Origin: Methanobacterium sp. UBA8
Lineage (GTDB): Archaea > Methanobacteriota > Methanobacteria > Methanobacteriales > Methanobacteriaceae
Assembly (NCBI GenBank): GCA_002509665.1
Contig: DADN01000125.1
Coordinates: 1 to 19,324, forward strand
Direction: 5' to 3'
Length of the DNA: 19,324 bases
Shown here: in pieces, positions 7,178-15,210 of the stretch
Layout: each line of letters begins with the position of its first letter
Numbering within the stretch: the first letter of the stretch is position 1
Notes under the pieces: model-generated
What the model was told of the DNA's origin: nothing
Seen by the model: the letters and a program-made list of their open reading frames with translations, nothing else
The model's database searches: none
Translations under genes and position numbers: made by a program

Positions 7178-8749
7178 TTAAATAACTTTTATATTCTTTC
7201 TTTCATCATGGATAATTTTTTTTTCCTTTATCAGTTTATTAATTTTTTCTAAGGAGGACTGTGCAGCTAAGCTTGTTTCTTTAACCTCCAGTTCCTTTGC
7301 CCTTTTTCTTATATTTTCAAGGGATTCTTTGGCATGTTTTAATATACTATGGGCAGCCAAAACGCTTAATTCGCTCCATACAGCTATTCTTCCAATTTCC
7401 CATAAATATTCAGCTATATCATTTGTATTTTTGCTAAATTCAGATTCTAGAGCAACTATGCCCAAATTAGAAAGATAATTCACGATCCTTATGGTAGTTT
7501 TAGGGAGATCATTTCTTGCTGTATATCTCCCCATATTCCCCATGGAATTTACTGCACTGGAAACCGACTGCTCCAATTTTTGATTTATTGCCAACTTCCC
7601 GATTCCATAGATGGTTCCTCCCATCCAAACTGTTTCTTCCAGTCCACGCTCCGCATGCTTAGCAGCTTCTATACCAATAATTCCAAGTGAATTAACAGCT
7701 ACGCTGGTTGCAAAATCAAGTTTATTTTGAGCAGTGCCTCTGCCAATTTCTCCTATCAGATCAGTTGCCGCTGTTCTTATATCAATCATCTCTCGATTTA
7801 TAGCCAGTCTGCCAATGTTTTTAATTGAATTAACTGCTTCACCCACTACACTCTCCATTTTATTTTCCATTGCAGTTTTCCCAATTAGATATATTGTAAT
7901 TATTACTTCCATGACAGAGTCTTCGTCATCACGGCTTGCTGCTAATTTTCCAACTTTTTCTAGATGCGTGAATATGTGCTTTACTACGATCCCATCTTCC
8001 CGTTCAAATCTTCCATTTTTAAGTGTATCAATCATATAGTTTTCCAGCACATTCAATCCATACCTCATTGTTCCATAATCGTATTTCATCATGGAGCTGT
8101 GTATAATATCAATTACTGGCTGTACTGGATCGCTTTCAGTATCAATAACCGGCCGCATTATATCTGAATAAATGTAAGAATAGCTAATATCATTTGAATC
8201 ATTACCAATGATTTTTTCAGATTCCTGTACACCGGCTAAAATATTTTCACGGGTTATCCTTTCGGCAAATCTATCTATTACCGTTGAAGATTTCATAATC
8301 TCAATAGATCCAAAAAGATAAGGTATTAATGAACCCAAAGCAAAAATAGCAAGGAAATAAGCAGTCCATATTACAATATCAAAGTATAAAATATTATTAA
8401 AATAAATAAAGTCTATAAAATACAGTACAGTTAATGCATAGCCAATAGCAGCGATATATGCCCCTACAACTATCCATATTGCAGGAGATTTTTTAAATAT
8501 ATCTATAACTCGTGTAGAATAAGAAGAAGCTGTAAGTTGGAGAACTATTAGACTCAATGTTACAACTAAAGCAATAATAGTGGCTTCACCTTCAACTACT
8601 GCAGTCAAAGTAAACCTAACACTGTCAATTGAAGTATATGTAAATAAAGGAGAATAAATGTATAAAATTGTTGAAAACACTGCTACAAAAACAGCAAAAA
8701 TAGGAAAATAAAGCTTCAATCCTTTGGATAAATCTGTCGCGTGAAACAT
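7178..8749 (-). CDS. Membrane protein (DUF2254-like N-terminus) with nine 23-residue repeats
   Basis: Four membrane helices occupy about residues 13-33, 55-75, 91-112 and 123-147. The second and third frame a segment VLQLTASSYSTRVIDIF (69-85) resembling DUF2254 membrane proteins, which have no proven function. The soluble part from about residue 260 is a tandem repeat centred on a hydrophobic-Gly-(Arg/Lys) step: glycines at 267, 290, 313, 336, 359, 384, 407, 430 and 453. Spacing is 23 residues every time except one of 25. Best copies contain AVNS about six residues before the glycine and AINR or AINQ after it. This should fold as an alpha solenoid. A lysine-rich coiled tail (475-523) ends the protein. 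The start has GGTG six bases upstream. The gene stands alone on its strand; role unknown, perhaps a membrane channel or scaffold. Confidence 0.85.
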   Translation of the reverse strand: MFHATDLSKGLKLYFPIFAVFVAVFSTILYIYSPLFTYTSIDSVRFTLTAVVEGEATIIALVVTLSLIVLQLTASSYSTRVIDIFKKSPAIWIVVGAYIAAIGYALTVLYFIDFIYFNNILYFDIVIWTAYFLAIFALGSLIPYLFGSIEIMKSSTVIDRFAERITRENILAGVQESEKIIGNDSNDISYSYIYSDIMRPVIDTESDPVQPVIDIIHSSMMKYDYGTMRYGLNVLENYMIDTLKNGRFEREDGIVVKHIFTHLEKVGKLAASRDDEDSVMEVIITIYLIGKTAMENKMESVVGEAVNSIKNIGRLAINREMIDIRTAATDLIGEIGRGTAQNKLDFATSVAVNSLGIIGIEAAKHAERGLEETVWMGGTIYGIGKLAINQKLEQSVSSAVNSMGNMGRYTARNDLPKTTIRIVNYLSNLGIVALESEFSKNTNDIAEYLWEIGRIAVWSELSVLAAHSILKHAKESLENIRKRAKELEVKETSLAAQSSLEKINKLIKEKKIIHDERKNIKVI

Positions 8750-8788
8750 TCAGGCACCACTATATTATTTGGTTTTGATAATTAAAAA

Positions 8789-8928
8789 TATAGTGAATGA
8801 CGTAACTTTTTAAACTTATAAATTTAAGTGGAAATTAAATTTACATTTTTAAGTTGAGGAAATTTCTCAAATCACATAAGCAAATTATTTTATTAAATAG
8901 CGTCAAAAATATTGAGTCATTCACTATA
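8789..8928. repeat. 140-bp AT-rich element bounded by a 13-bp perfect inverted repeat
   Basis: TATAGTGAATGAC (8789-8801) is repeated in exact inverse as GTCATTCACTATA (8916-8928). Inside are two more palindromes: AAATTTAA (8820-8827) with TTAAATTT (8835-8842), and TTGAG with CTCAA around AAATTT (about 8854-8870). No reading frame fills it. It lies in the 200-base gap between the nucleotidyltransferase gene and the repeat membrane protein, and its left arm overlaps the likely promoter of the latter. It could be a small non-autonomous transposon remnant, a paired operator, or a structured RNA. Confidence 0.6.
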
Positions 8929-8949
8929 ATATTCGTGATACAATGTTAA

Positions 8950-9615
8950 TTAACCAGAAGTGTTTTTTTCCAGGATATTGAGATAATCTTCATACTCATT
9001 GATATTTAAAAGTTCTGTATCATCATGAGGAGGGACTCCGTAAAGTTTAATACCTTCTTTAACCATTTTCCTCAAAATAGGGTTCAAATTATCCTTATTT
9101 TCAGTTAAATATTTCTTTAAAATATCAACGTGGCATGCAAAGGGCATTCCAAGGCCTTCTGCCGTATCTAAATATCCGGATTTTCCCCTTGCAAGAATTG
9201 AAACTGTATTTTCTGGTTCCTGGCCATTAAATACCCCGCCTATAATATTTTTAAAAGTCTCAGCAGATACAGTAGGTTGATCCGCCGCGATACAAAGGCA
9301 AAAATTAGTTTTGGCCTTTTTAACTCCATTTAAAAGAGATTCCGATAATTCAACATCAATTTCAGGGTTTATAACTATCTTCACTCTTTCATCGTCAAAT
9401 TCATCCAGTACTGATATTATTTCATCGCTGAAGTGTCCCAAGACAATGATACATTCATCTACACCTGCATTTAAAGTATTTTGAAGCGTTTGTAATATTA
9501 TAGGATTTCCACGGAAGCTGAGAAGAAGTTTATGTCTAATTTCCATTCCGCGAGATTTTAAATCAGTCCTCATCCGCCTATTTCTGCCTGCCGCAGTTAT
9601 AATTGCTGATACCAT
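8950..9615 (-). CDS. MobA-like NTP transferase, probable pseudomurein-cluster member
   Basis: This 221-aa protein is a nucleotidyltransferase of the MobA/GlmU N-terminal type (NTP_transf_3 fold). The nucleotide loop is AIITAAGRNRRM (4-15), followed by HKLLLSFRGNPII (28-40), AGVDECIIVLGH (50-61), the metal-binding AADQP (110-114) and a C-terminal DDTELLNINEYEDY (198-211), all in the family order. Such enzymes activate a sugar phosphate or cofactor with a nucleotide. Position after three wall-type genes on the same strand suggests making a nucleotide-activated wall precursor rather than molybdopterin dinucleotide, but the substrate cannot be read from sequence. The ATG has GTGAT upstream. A 110-base gap with its own T-run and TATA-like sequence means it may be transcribed separately from the genes before it. 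Confidence 0.85.
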   Translation of the reverse strand: MVSAIITAAGRNRRMRTDLKSRGMEIRHKLLLSFRGNPIILQTLQNTLNAGVDECIIVLGHFSDEIISVLDEFDDERVKIVINPEIDVELSESLLNGVKKAKTNFCLCIAADQPTVSAETFKNIIGGVFNGQEPENTVSILARGKSGYLDTAEGLGMPFACHVDILKKYLTENKDNLNPILRKMVKEGIKLYGVPPHDDTELLNINEYEDYLNILEKNTSG

Positions 9616-9725
9616 TCAAATCACATTTATATTACAAATCAGTTATTTATTCTATTAAATCTGGAAATATGAAATTTAAAAGTCATAAAGAGAAAAAAAA
9701 GGAAATTTTATATTATTCCTTTAAA

Positions 9726-10895
9726 TCAATTGGGAACAAGTTCAATGACCTTACTGTATATGTGCATACCTGTTCCAGACCCTTCAGTCCACATTACTAT
9801 TTTAATTGGGTAATCCTTAGTATTTGTAATTGTTACGTCTGTTGCAGGGTTATATCCAATTTTCATTGCATATTCTCCCCATTGCAGGCCAGCCGGAAGT
9901 CCCAATCCTGCGGCAGATGATGCAGCCCTCAGTGATCTTGCAGCAGGACAAGTTCCATGAGATGCCCAGCCCCCAGGAGCCTTAGGATCAGGGACTCTTA
10001 CAAATCCCACGGTTTCTTTTCCTGATGAAGTAGTATGGGGCGGAATTATAGTTCCATCCCATGCCTCTGCAAATGAATGCGCATTATATGCCCTCCGTGC
10101 ATTATCATACTCCGCATAATAACCAACTGTATCTGCCCCAGTTCCAATGACTTTTTCAGTCACAGATGTTGTATACACCTCTATAGGCCTTCCTGAAGGA
10201 TAGCTTTCCATATAATCCAGCACATTAGCTCCAAAGAAAGACTGAATATCCGCGGGTGTGACTAAATTCCTTCCATCGTTGAATCTTGAAATTGCATAAT
10301 CCAGTGCCATACTATCCCCATTATCAGCGCTTTTATACCAGTCTTTAATGGCAGTTGCACTTACATAATTATGAGGTACAGTCCCATTATTGATCTGATC
10401 GTAAGGCACCACTTTTATAGTATTTTTTCCTTCCATTATTTTCAAGCCGTCATTTGTCTTAACTCCAAATGTATAAGGAGTTTTATATCCATAAACAAAA
10501 TTACCCGGATAAGTAACAGTCAATTTATTATCTGTGACTGCTAAAATTCCAGGACCGGTGAATCCCTGTGCAGCTCCTTCTTTTGATATACCGCCACTTG
10601 TAAGCTGATCAGTTGGCGTCTTAACCGTACCAGTAACCACCGCATCAATAACATCTAAAAATTCCATGTTACTTATATAATAACCTAAATATTCAGGATG
10701 ATAAAGTAAAGGGACCTTCCTGATTTTACTATCATCTGTAATCTGATTTCCAGCTATAACTGTATCCCCTACACTCAAAGCAGTGATTTCTGTTGGCCCT
10801 TGTTGTGGACAATAACTTCCCACAATATTTCCAAATGGATACATGGCCAGTGCCAGTAAAATAAGTATAGCTATGTTAATTTTTGAATTTCCCAA
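9726..10895 (-). CDS. Exported protein with VanW-like C-terminal domain
   Basis: The 389-aa protein starts with a hydrophobic segment (residues 7-27) after two charged residues, typical of a signal peptide or membrane anchor, so the rest should lie outside the cell. Residues 38-165 are beta-rich and unrecognised. Residues 265-389 resemble the VanW domain: NAHSFAEAWDGTIIPP (271-286), HGTCPAARSLRAASSAAGL (313-331, compare the VanW GGxCQxSxTLYNAxLxAGL pattern) and NPATDVTITNTKDYPIKIV (349-367, compare DATV plus NxTDYPIxI). VanW is associated with the bacterial wall; its biochemistry is unclear. The only sensible start is TTG 10895, which lies inside the last codons of the preceding Mur ligase (20-base overlap, no ribosome site), so translation probably depends on that gene. 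The VanW relation is a remote match by eye. Confidence 0.7.
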   Translation of the reverse strand: MGNSKINIAILILLALAMYPFGNIVGSYCPQQGPTEITALSVGDTVIAGNQITDDSKIRKVPLLYHPEYLGYYISNMEFLDVIDAVVTGTVKTPTDQLTSGGISKEGAAQGFTGPGILAVTDNKLTVTYPGNFVYGYKTPYTFGVKTNDGLKIMEGKNTIKVVPYDQINNGTVPHNYVSATAIKDWYKSADNGDSMALDYAISRFNDGRNLVTPADIQSFFGANVLDYMESYPSGRPIEVYTTSVTEKVIGTGADTVGYYAEYDNARRAYNAHSFAEAWDGTIIPPHTTSSGKETVGFVRVPDPKAPGGWASHGTCPAARSLRAASSAAGLGLPAGLQWGEYAMKIGYNPATDVTITNTKDYPIKIVMWTEGSGTGMHIYSKVIELVPN

Positions 10896-12414
10896 GTATT
10901 TCTGCAGAATATTTAACTCCCCCTTCCCCTATTATAAGAATAATATCATCTTTTGTCGCTTCGTTTACTGCTAAATTTAAGCTCTCCTCTACTTGTGCCT
11001 TGCTTGCACCTAAAGTTCCGATTTTAGAACCCGTTTTACTGGATTCTGTTAATATAACATGGTTATTAACATTAATCTCAGATGAAGCTTTCCTACTAGC
11101 ATTCGATGCTACTATTATAACATCTGCATCTTTTAATATTTTTGCTATTTCTATATCTCCATTAATTCCACTTTCAGAGGATACAGTATTTACAACAATT
11201 AATCTTGAGGTTTCTGGTTTCTCCAGAATTAATGTCTGAATTATTGCTTTAACACCTGCAGGATTATGCGCGTAATCTATTATTATTTGTTTTCCAATGT
11301 CGACTTTTTGAAATCTCCCTTTTACTCCTTCAAAAGTTTCAATTCCATTTACAATATCATTAAAATCAATATTAAGTGCCAAAGCTCCGCTTGCTGCGGC
11401 AAGGGCATTATAAACATTGTGAATGCCTGCCTGTTTGAGTTTAACTTCAGCCGTATTTGATCCTATAACCAGTTTAAAAGAGTTATTCTTTACATCAAAA
11501 GCTTTAACATCAGGTTCTTGACGTTTAAATCCACAAGAACATTTATAAACGCCCAGATGACCCAAGTAATGCGTAGAATATCCAAGTTCTTTTCCGCATA
11601 CAGGACATTCCCTTACTTCAGGATAAGCTTCTATTTCAAAATCTACATCTTCAATTCCATAAAACAAGATTTTATGGGATGTTTCCCTGCTAAAACCAGT
11701 TACTACAGGGTCATCTGCATTGAAAATCAAACAATTAGCAACATCTACAATTTCTCTTTTGCAGTTTATATAATCCTGAAAACTGTGGGACCCTAAATGA
11801 TCCTTAGAGATGTTGGTCATAATTCCTATATTCACTTCAGATTTAATGGCACAATTTTTAATTTCATCATGGTTTCCATGTGTGCCTATTTCTAAAACAG
11901 CTATGTCTCCATCAAGCCTTGCCTGAAAAGAAGGTATTAATTCGGTATTTCCCTGCATTTCCAGTTTATGTTCAGGGGTTTTACATCCGCTGCGATTTAA
12001 TATATTTTTAAGCATCCATGTTGTAGTGGTCTTTCCGTTTGTACCTGTTATTCCAACTACAGGTTTATCAACTTTACAGGTGCTTAAAACTTCATCTACA
12101 CTTATTATATCGGCATCTGTAACGCTTTTTATTTTTCCAATCAGTTTGCTATTTTTAAGTAAACTTGGAGCAACTACAACTGCATCTGCATTTTTTAGGA
12201 TATTCTCGTCATGTTCTCCGAGATTAAGTTTAATCCCTTCTTCTTTAAGAGTATCTATCTGTGGACTGTCTGTTGAAAGATCAGATACTGTAACATCAGC
12301 ACCGTTATCCTTTAAAACTCTTGCCATTAAACTTCCCACAGTTCCGCAGCCGCCGATAACCACTACTCTGAATTCTTGTTTTTTCATAAAAATAAATCCG
12401 TTTATCTGGTTCAC
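10876..12414 (-). CDS. Pseudomurein-type Mur ligase with MurT-like zinc ribbon
   Basis: Mur ligases add amino acids to a nucleotide-linked wall precursor using ATP. Residues 15-110 form an N-terminal Rossmann-like domain (VVVIGGCGTVGSLMARVL). The central ATPase has GTNGKTTTT (124-132) and TNISKDHLGSH (200-210). A Cys4 zinc ribbon is inserted at C270, C273, C292 and C294 with GHLGVYKCSCGFKR between and after, the same position and style as in MurT, the Gram-positive wall amidation ligase. The C-terminal domain has VKGRFQ (364-369) and DYAHNPAG (380-387). All catalytic motifs look intact. The start is either GTG 12414, six bases after the preceding gene, or ATG 12387 (503 aa). It sits in a tight operon between another Mur ligase and the VanW-like gene. 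Which residue it adds is unknown. Confidence 0.88.
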   Translation of the reverse strand: MNQINGFIFMKKQEFRVVVIGGCGTVGSLMARVLKDNGADVTVSDLSTDSPQIDTLKEEGIKLNLGEHDENILKNADAVVVAPSLLKNSKLIGKIKSVTDADIISVDEVLSTCKVDKPVVGITGTNGKTTTTWMLKNILNRSGCKTPEHKLEMQGNTELIPSFQARLDGDIAVLEIGTHGNHDEIKNCAIKSEVNIGIMTNISKDHLGSHSFQDYINCKREIVDVANCLIFNADDPVVTGFSRETSHKILFYGIEDVDFEIEAYPEVRECPVCGKELGYSTHYLGHLGVYKCSCGFKRQEPDVKAFDVKNNSFKLVIGSNTAEVKLKQAGIHNVYNALAAASGALALNIDFNDIVNGIETFEGVKGRFQKVDIGKQIIIDYAHNPAGVKAIIQTLILEKPETSRLIVVNTVSSESGINGDIEIAKILKDADVIIVASNASRKASSEINVNNHVILTESSKTGSKIGTLGASKAQVEESLNLAVNEATKDDIILIIGEGGVKYSAEILGKFKN

Positions 12415-12420
12415 TGAAAT

Positions 12421-15210
12421 TCAAGTTTTATCTTTATACTCTTTAATACCTTTATATATCTCAGATTTCACATTGTCGTATGCATTAACGACACCAGGAC
12501 CTATATGAATTATTGTATCTCCCTCTTTTGCAATTTCCAATGCTTTAAGTATTGAATCTGCAACATTAGTTGTCTGGTATGTTTCTATACCATCAGCACC
12601 ATCCACTACTGTCTCGGCTGCTTCAAGATCTACTACTTCAGTAGTTTCATTCTTTGCACTTGCAATAACCACGTCAGCATACTTTCCAAGTACTGTGCCC
12701 ATCTTAAATTTATCACGAACTGTAAGTGTATCTGGATTATCCACAGATATTATAAGCTTTCCTTCAAGAGCCATACCCTCTAAAAGACGTTCTGCAGCTT
12801 CAGGATTATGAGCTGCGTCCATGAATATATTTACACCGTTGATTAAGTCAATTTTCTCAAATCTTCCGGCTACTCCTGAAAAACTTTCCATTTTATCTTT
12901 AATATAATCTAAATCAAAGTCTAAAATCATATCCACAGCAAATGCGGCCATTGCATTTTCTATATTACATGCACCTGGTGATTTAATTTTTATTCTTATA
13001 TTACAAGGATCTCTATACTTCCTTTCAAAATTACCGCAGCTACAGTATACCTTACCACAATTTTTACAAACTACTGTTGGAATAGTTCTGGTCTTAATGG
13101 TAAATTCAGAACCATTAAGGCCCTTAAGCTCCACATCCTCTGCCAAAATATCAAAGTCAATATTATTTTTATGATGATAAGTTTTACCTTCACATACAAC
13201 AGTTCTAGGCTCATTAAACCCATAATAAATAACTTCTTTATCAAATTTAGGGCCCAGTATGCTTATTATTGGATCATCACCATTTGCAATTAAAATTCCA
13301 TTTTTATGGAGTAGATCCTTTATGGCTACATTTCTCTCAACATATTCTTCATAAGTATTGAATTCATCCATATGATCCGGTGTAAGATTAGTTAAAATTC
13401 CTGCACAAATTTCAAGTCCGTCTAACATTCTTATAGTACCATGAGGAAGTTCAAATACTGCAAAATCTTTATTTACAGTTCCATTTTCAGCTATAAAATC
13501 AACTAAACCTTCAATAACAAGTGAATTTTGCAATGATGAGAAAAATAAAGTTTTATACTGATCAGATAAGGTATAATTAGTCATATTTGTGGTTGTAGTT
13601 TTGCCGTCTGTTCCTGCTATTCCAATCATAGGGATCTTTATAAGAGAGTTTATCATCTTTCCAATATCCCTTGTACCAATCTCCAGAATTTCATAGTTTT
13701 CTTCACACTCATTAATAAATTGTCGAATTTCAGAATTTTTAGGAACATTTGGAGAAACAAAAACAACATCTGCCCACATTGCATGTTCATTTACATGGGA
13801 TCCGAGTTCTACAGCTATTCCTTTTTCTTTTAGCTCTTCAATTCTTTTTCTGGCTTTTTTTGGTAACTGTTCAAATTCTTTAATGTCAGAAATAATGACC
13901 TCATTGCCAAGGTAGTTTAAAAGATGTGCCGCAGGCCTTCCTGCGTTTCCTGCGCCTATTATCAGTACTTTTTTGCCCCTAATCACTGTATCATCCTTTG
14001 TCAATCTCCGTAGTCTTTCCTGTATTTCTATAAGTTTAGTTTGGCCATTTCCACCTATAAATATATTTTTACATTTTTCACTGCACTCCACTGCAAAGTC
14101 AATAACGTCTGATGTATCTTCTATTATTTTAACAGTTCCAGTATAACCTTCATTTTTTAATTTTTCAAATGCAATATCAGTTGTATTGTCTAATCCAGGA
14201 AATAGAACTACAGTTTCTGGATCAGCTTTGACTATTTCCTTTAAAATTTCATATCTACAGGTTTCATTTCTTCGGGGCGTGCCAATTATAGCCACATTAA
14301 ATTTTAACTCATTAAATACTGCTGCAGTTGCATCAACATTATCTGTTTTTCCAACCACAAAATTACATCCCAATAAATTAAGGGTTTCTGACCTTCCATT
14401 AACACCTCTAAATTCACTTAAGGCGTTGTCAATATCGTTCTGCGGAATCTCCAAAAACTGCGCAACCTTTTCGGCTGCCGCAGCATTTTGAAGGTTAAAT
14501 TCACCGAACAATTTAAGATCCCTATATCCATTTCCAAAAAAGAACGTTTCATCAGGATAATCTTTAATTCCTGCTAAAAATTCATCCTGTCCATTTAATA
14601 TGGCTGTTTTTCCCTTTAAAAATCTACCTAATGAGCTTCTGTAGTTCTCAAGAGAATTGTGGAAATCCATGTGATCATGCCCTATGTTGGTTACAACCAC
14701 CAGGTCAAAATCAAATGCATAAGAGCAAAAATCCAGGGTCATGTCACAAACTTCAACTATTAAAATGTCACATTTTTGTTTAGAAGTTTCAAGTATGAGT
14801 TTTGTGTATCCTCCAAATCCTCCACCAGCATTTCCGCCTAGAAGTACATTAAACCCTGCTTTTTCAAGTATTTCCTTAATCATGAAACATGTGGTTGTTT
14901 TACCATTAGTTCCTGTTACCCCTATTGTAAAAATAGATTTATGATCTGCCAAAACGTCCGATAAAGACTTTTTATGAGATCTTATTTTTTCACCGATCTT
15001 GCTACTCCACAAGCTTGGACTTAAAACTACTGCATCTGCAGAATTTATCTTATCAAAATCATGATATCCAAGATCAAGATCTACAGCAGAGTTATATTTT
15101 AATTCCACATTTTTTTGCATATCAGAAGCATAAACTTTATATCCATAATTAATAAGGGATTTTACAGCATTTTTACCTTCTGTTCCCAATCCGACCACTG
15201 CAACTTTCAT
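12421..15210 (-). CDS. Double Mur ligase fusion (two pseudomurein-type Mur units in one chain)
   Basis: Two Mur ligases are joined head to tail in 929 residues. Unit 1 (1-405): Rossmann-like start KVAVVGLGTEG (2-12), P-loop GTNGKTTT (100-107), TNIGHDHMDFH (174-184), then GVNGRSE (269-275); where active Mur ligases have DYAHNP it has GKTDNVDATAAV (287-298), so its C-terminal domain is divergent. Unit 2 (411-929): a second Rossmann segment KVLIIGAGNAGRP (414-426), P-loop GTDGKTTT (533-540), TNLTPDHMDEF (607-617), a Cys4 zinc ribbon (C715, C718, C723, C725), FSGVAGRFEK (777-786) and DAAHNPEA (798-805), all intact. The chain is about twice the usual 450-500 residues. AGGTAG precedes the ATG. It is the first gene of the probable wall operon, with 6 bases to the next Mur ligase. 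Substrates unknown. Confidence 0.88.
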   Translation of the reverse strand: MKVAVVGLGTEGKNAVKSLINYGYKVYASDMQKNVELKYNSAVDLDLGYHDFDKINSADAVVLSPSLWSSKIGEKIRSHKKSLSDVLADHKSIFTIGVTGTNGKTTTCFMIKEILEKAGFNVLLGGNAGGGFGGYTKLILETSKQKCDILIVEVCDMTLDFCSYAFDFDLVVVTNIGHDHMDFHNSLENYRSSLGRFLKGKTAILNGQDEFLAGIKDYPDETFFFGNGYRDLKLFGEFNLQNAAAAEKVAQFLEIPQNDIDNALSEFRGVNGRSETLNLLGCNFVVGKTDNVDATAAVFNELKFNVAIIGTPRRNETCRYEILKEIVKADPETVVLFPGLDNTTDIAFEKLKNEGYTGTVKIIEDTSDVIDFAVECSEKCKNIFIGGNGQTKLIEIQERLRRLTKDDTVIRGKKVLIIGAGNAGRPAAHLLNYLGNEVIISDIKEFEQLPKKARKRIEELKEKGIAVELGSHVNEHAMWADVVFVSPNVPKNSEIRQFINECEENYEILEIGTRDIGKMINSLIKIPMIGIAGTDGKTTTTNMTNYTLSDQYKTLFFSSLQNSLVIEGLVDFIAENGTVNKDFAVFELPHGTIRMLDGLEICAGILTNLTPDHMDEFNTYEEYVERNVAIKDLLHKNGILIANGDDPIISILGPKFDKEVIYYGFNEPRTVVCEGKTYHHKNNIDFDILAEDVELKGLNGSEFTIKTRTIPTVVCKNCGKVYCSCGNFERKYRDPCNIRIKIKSPGACNIENAMAAFAVDMILDFDLDYIKDKMESFSGVAGRFEKIDLINGVNIFMDAAHNPEAAERLLEGMALEGKLIISVDNPDTLTVRDKFKMGTVLGKYADVVIASAKNETTEVVDLEAAETVVDGADGIETYQTTNVADSILKALEIAKEGDTIIHIGPGVVNAYDNVKSEIYKGIKEYKDKT

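Noticed and set aside
9810..9825. Cys29 of the VanW-like protein as a lipoprotein attachment site
   Set aside because: The residues before it (GSY) do not fit a lipobox, where a small residue should precede the cysteine.
10883..12508. Several plus-strand frames opposite the Mur ligases and VanW-like gene
   Set aside because: They are mirror frames of clearly identified minus-strand genes and have no ribosome sites or motifs.
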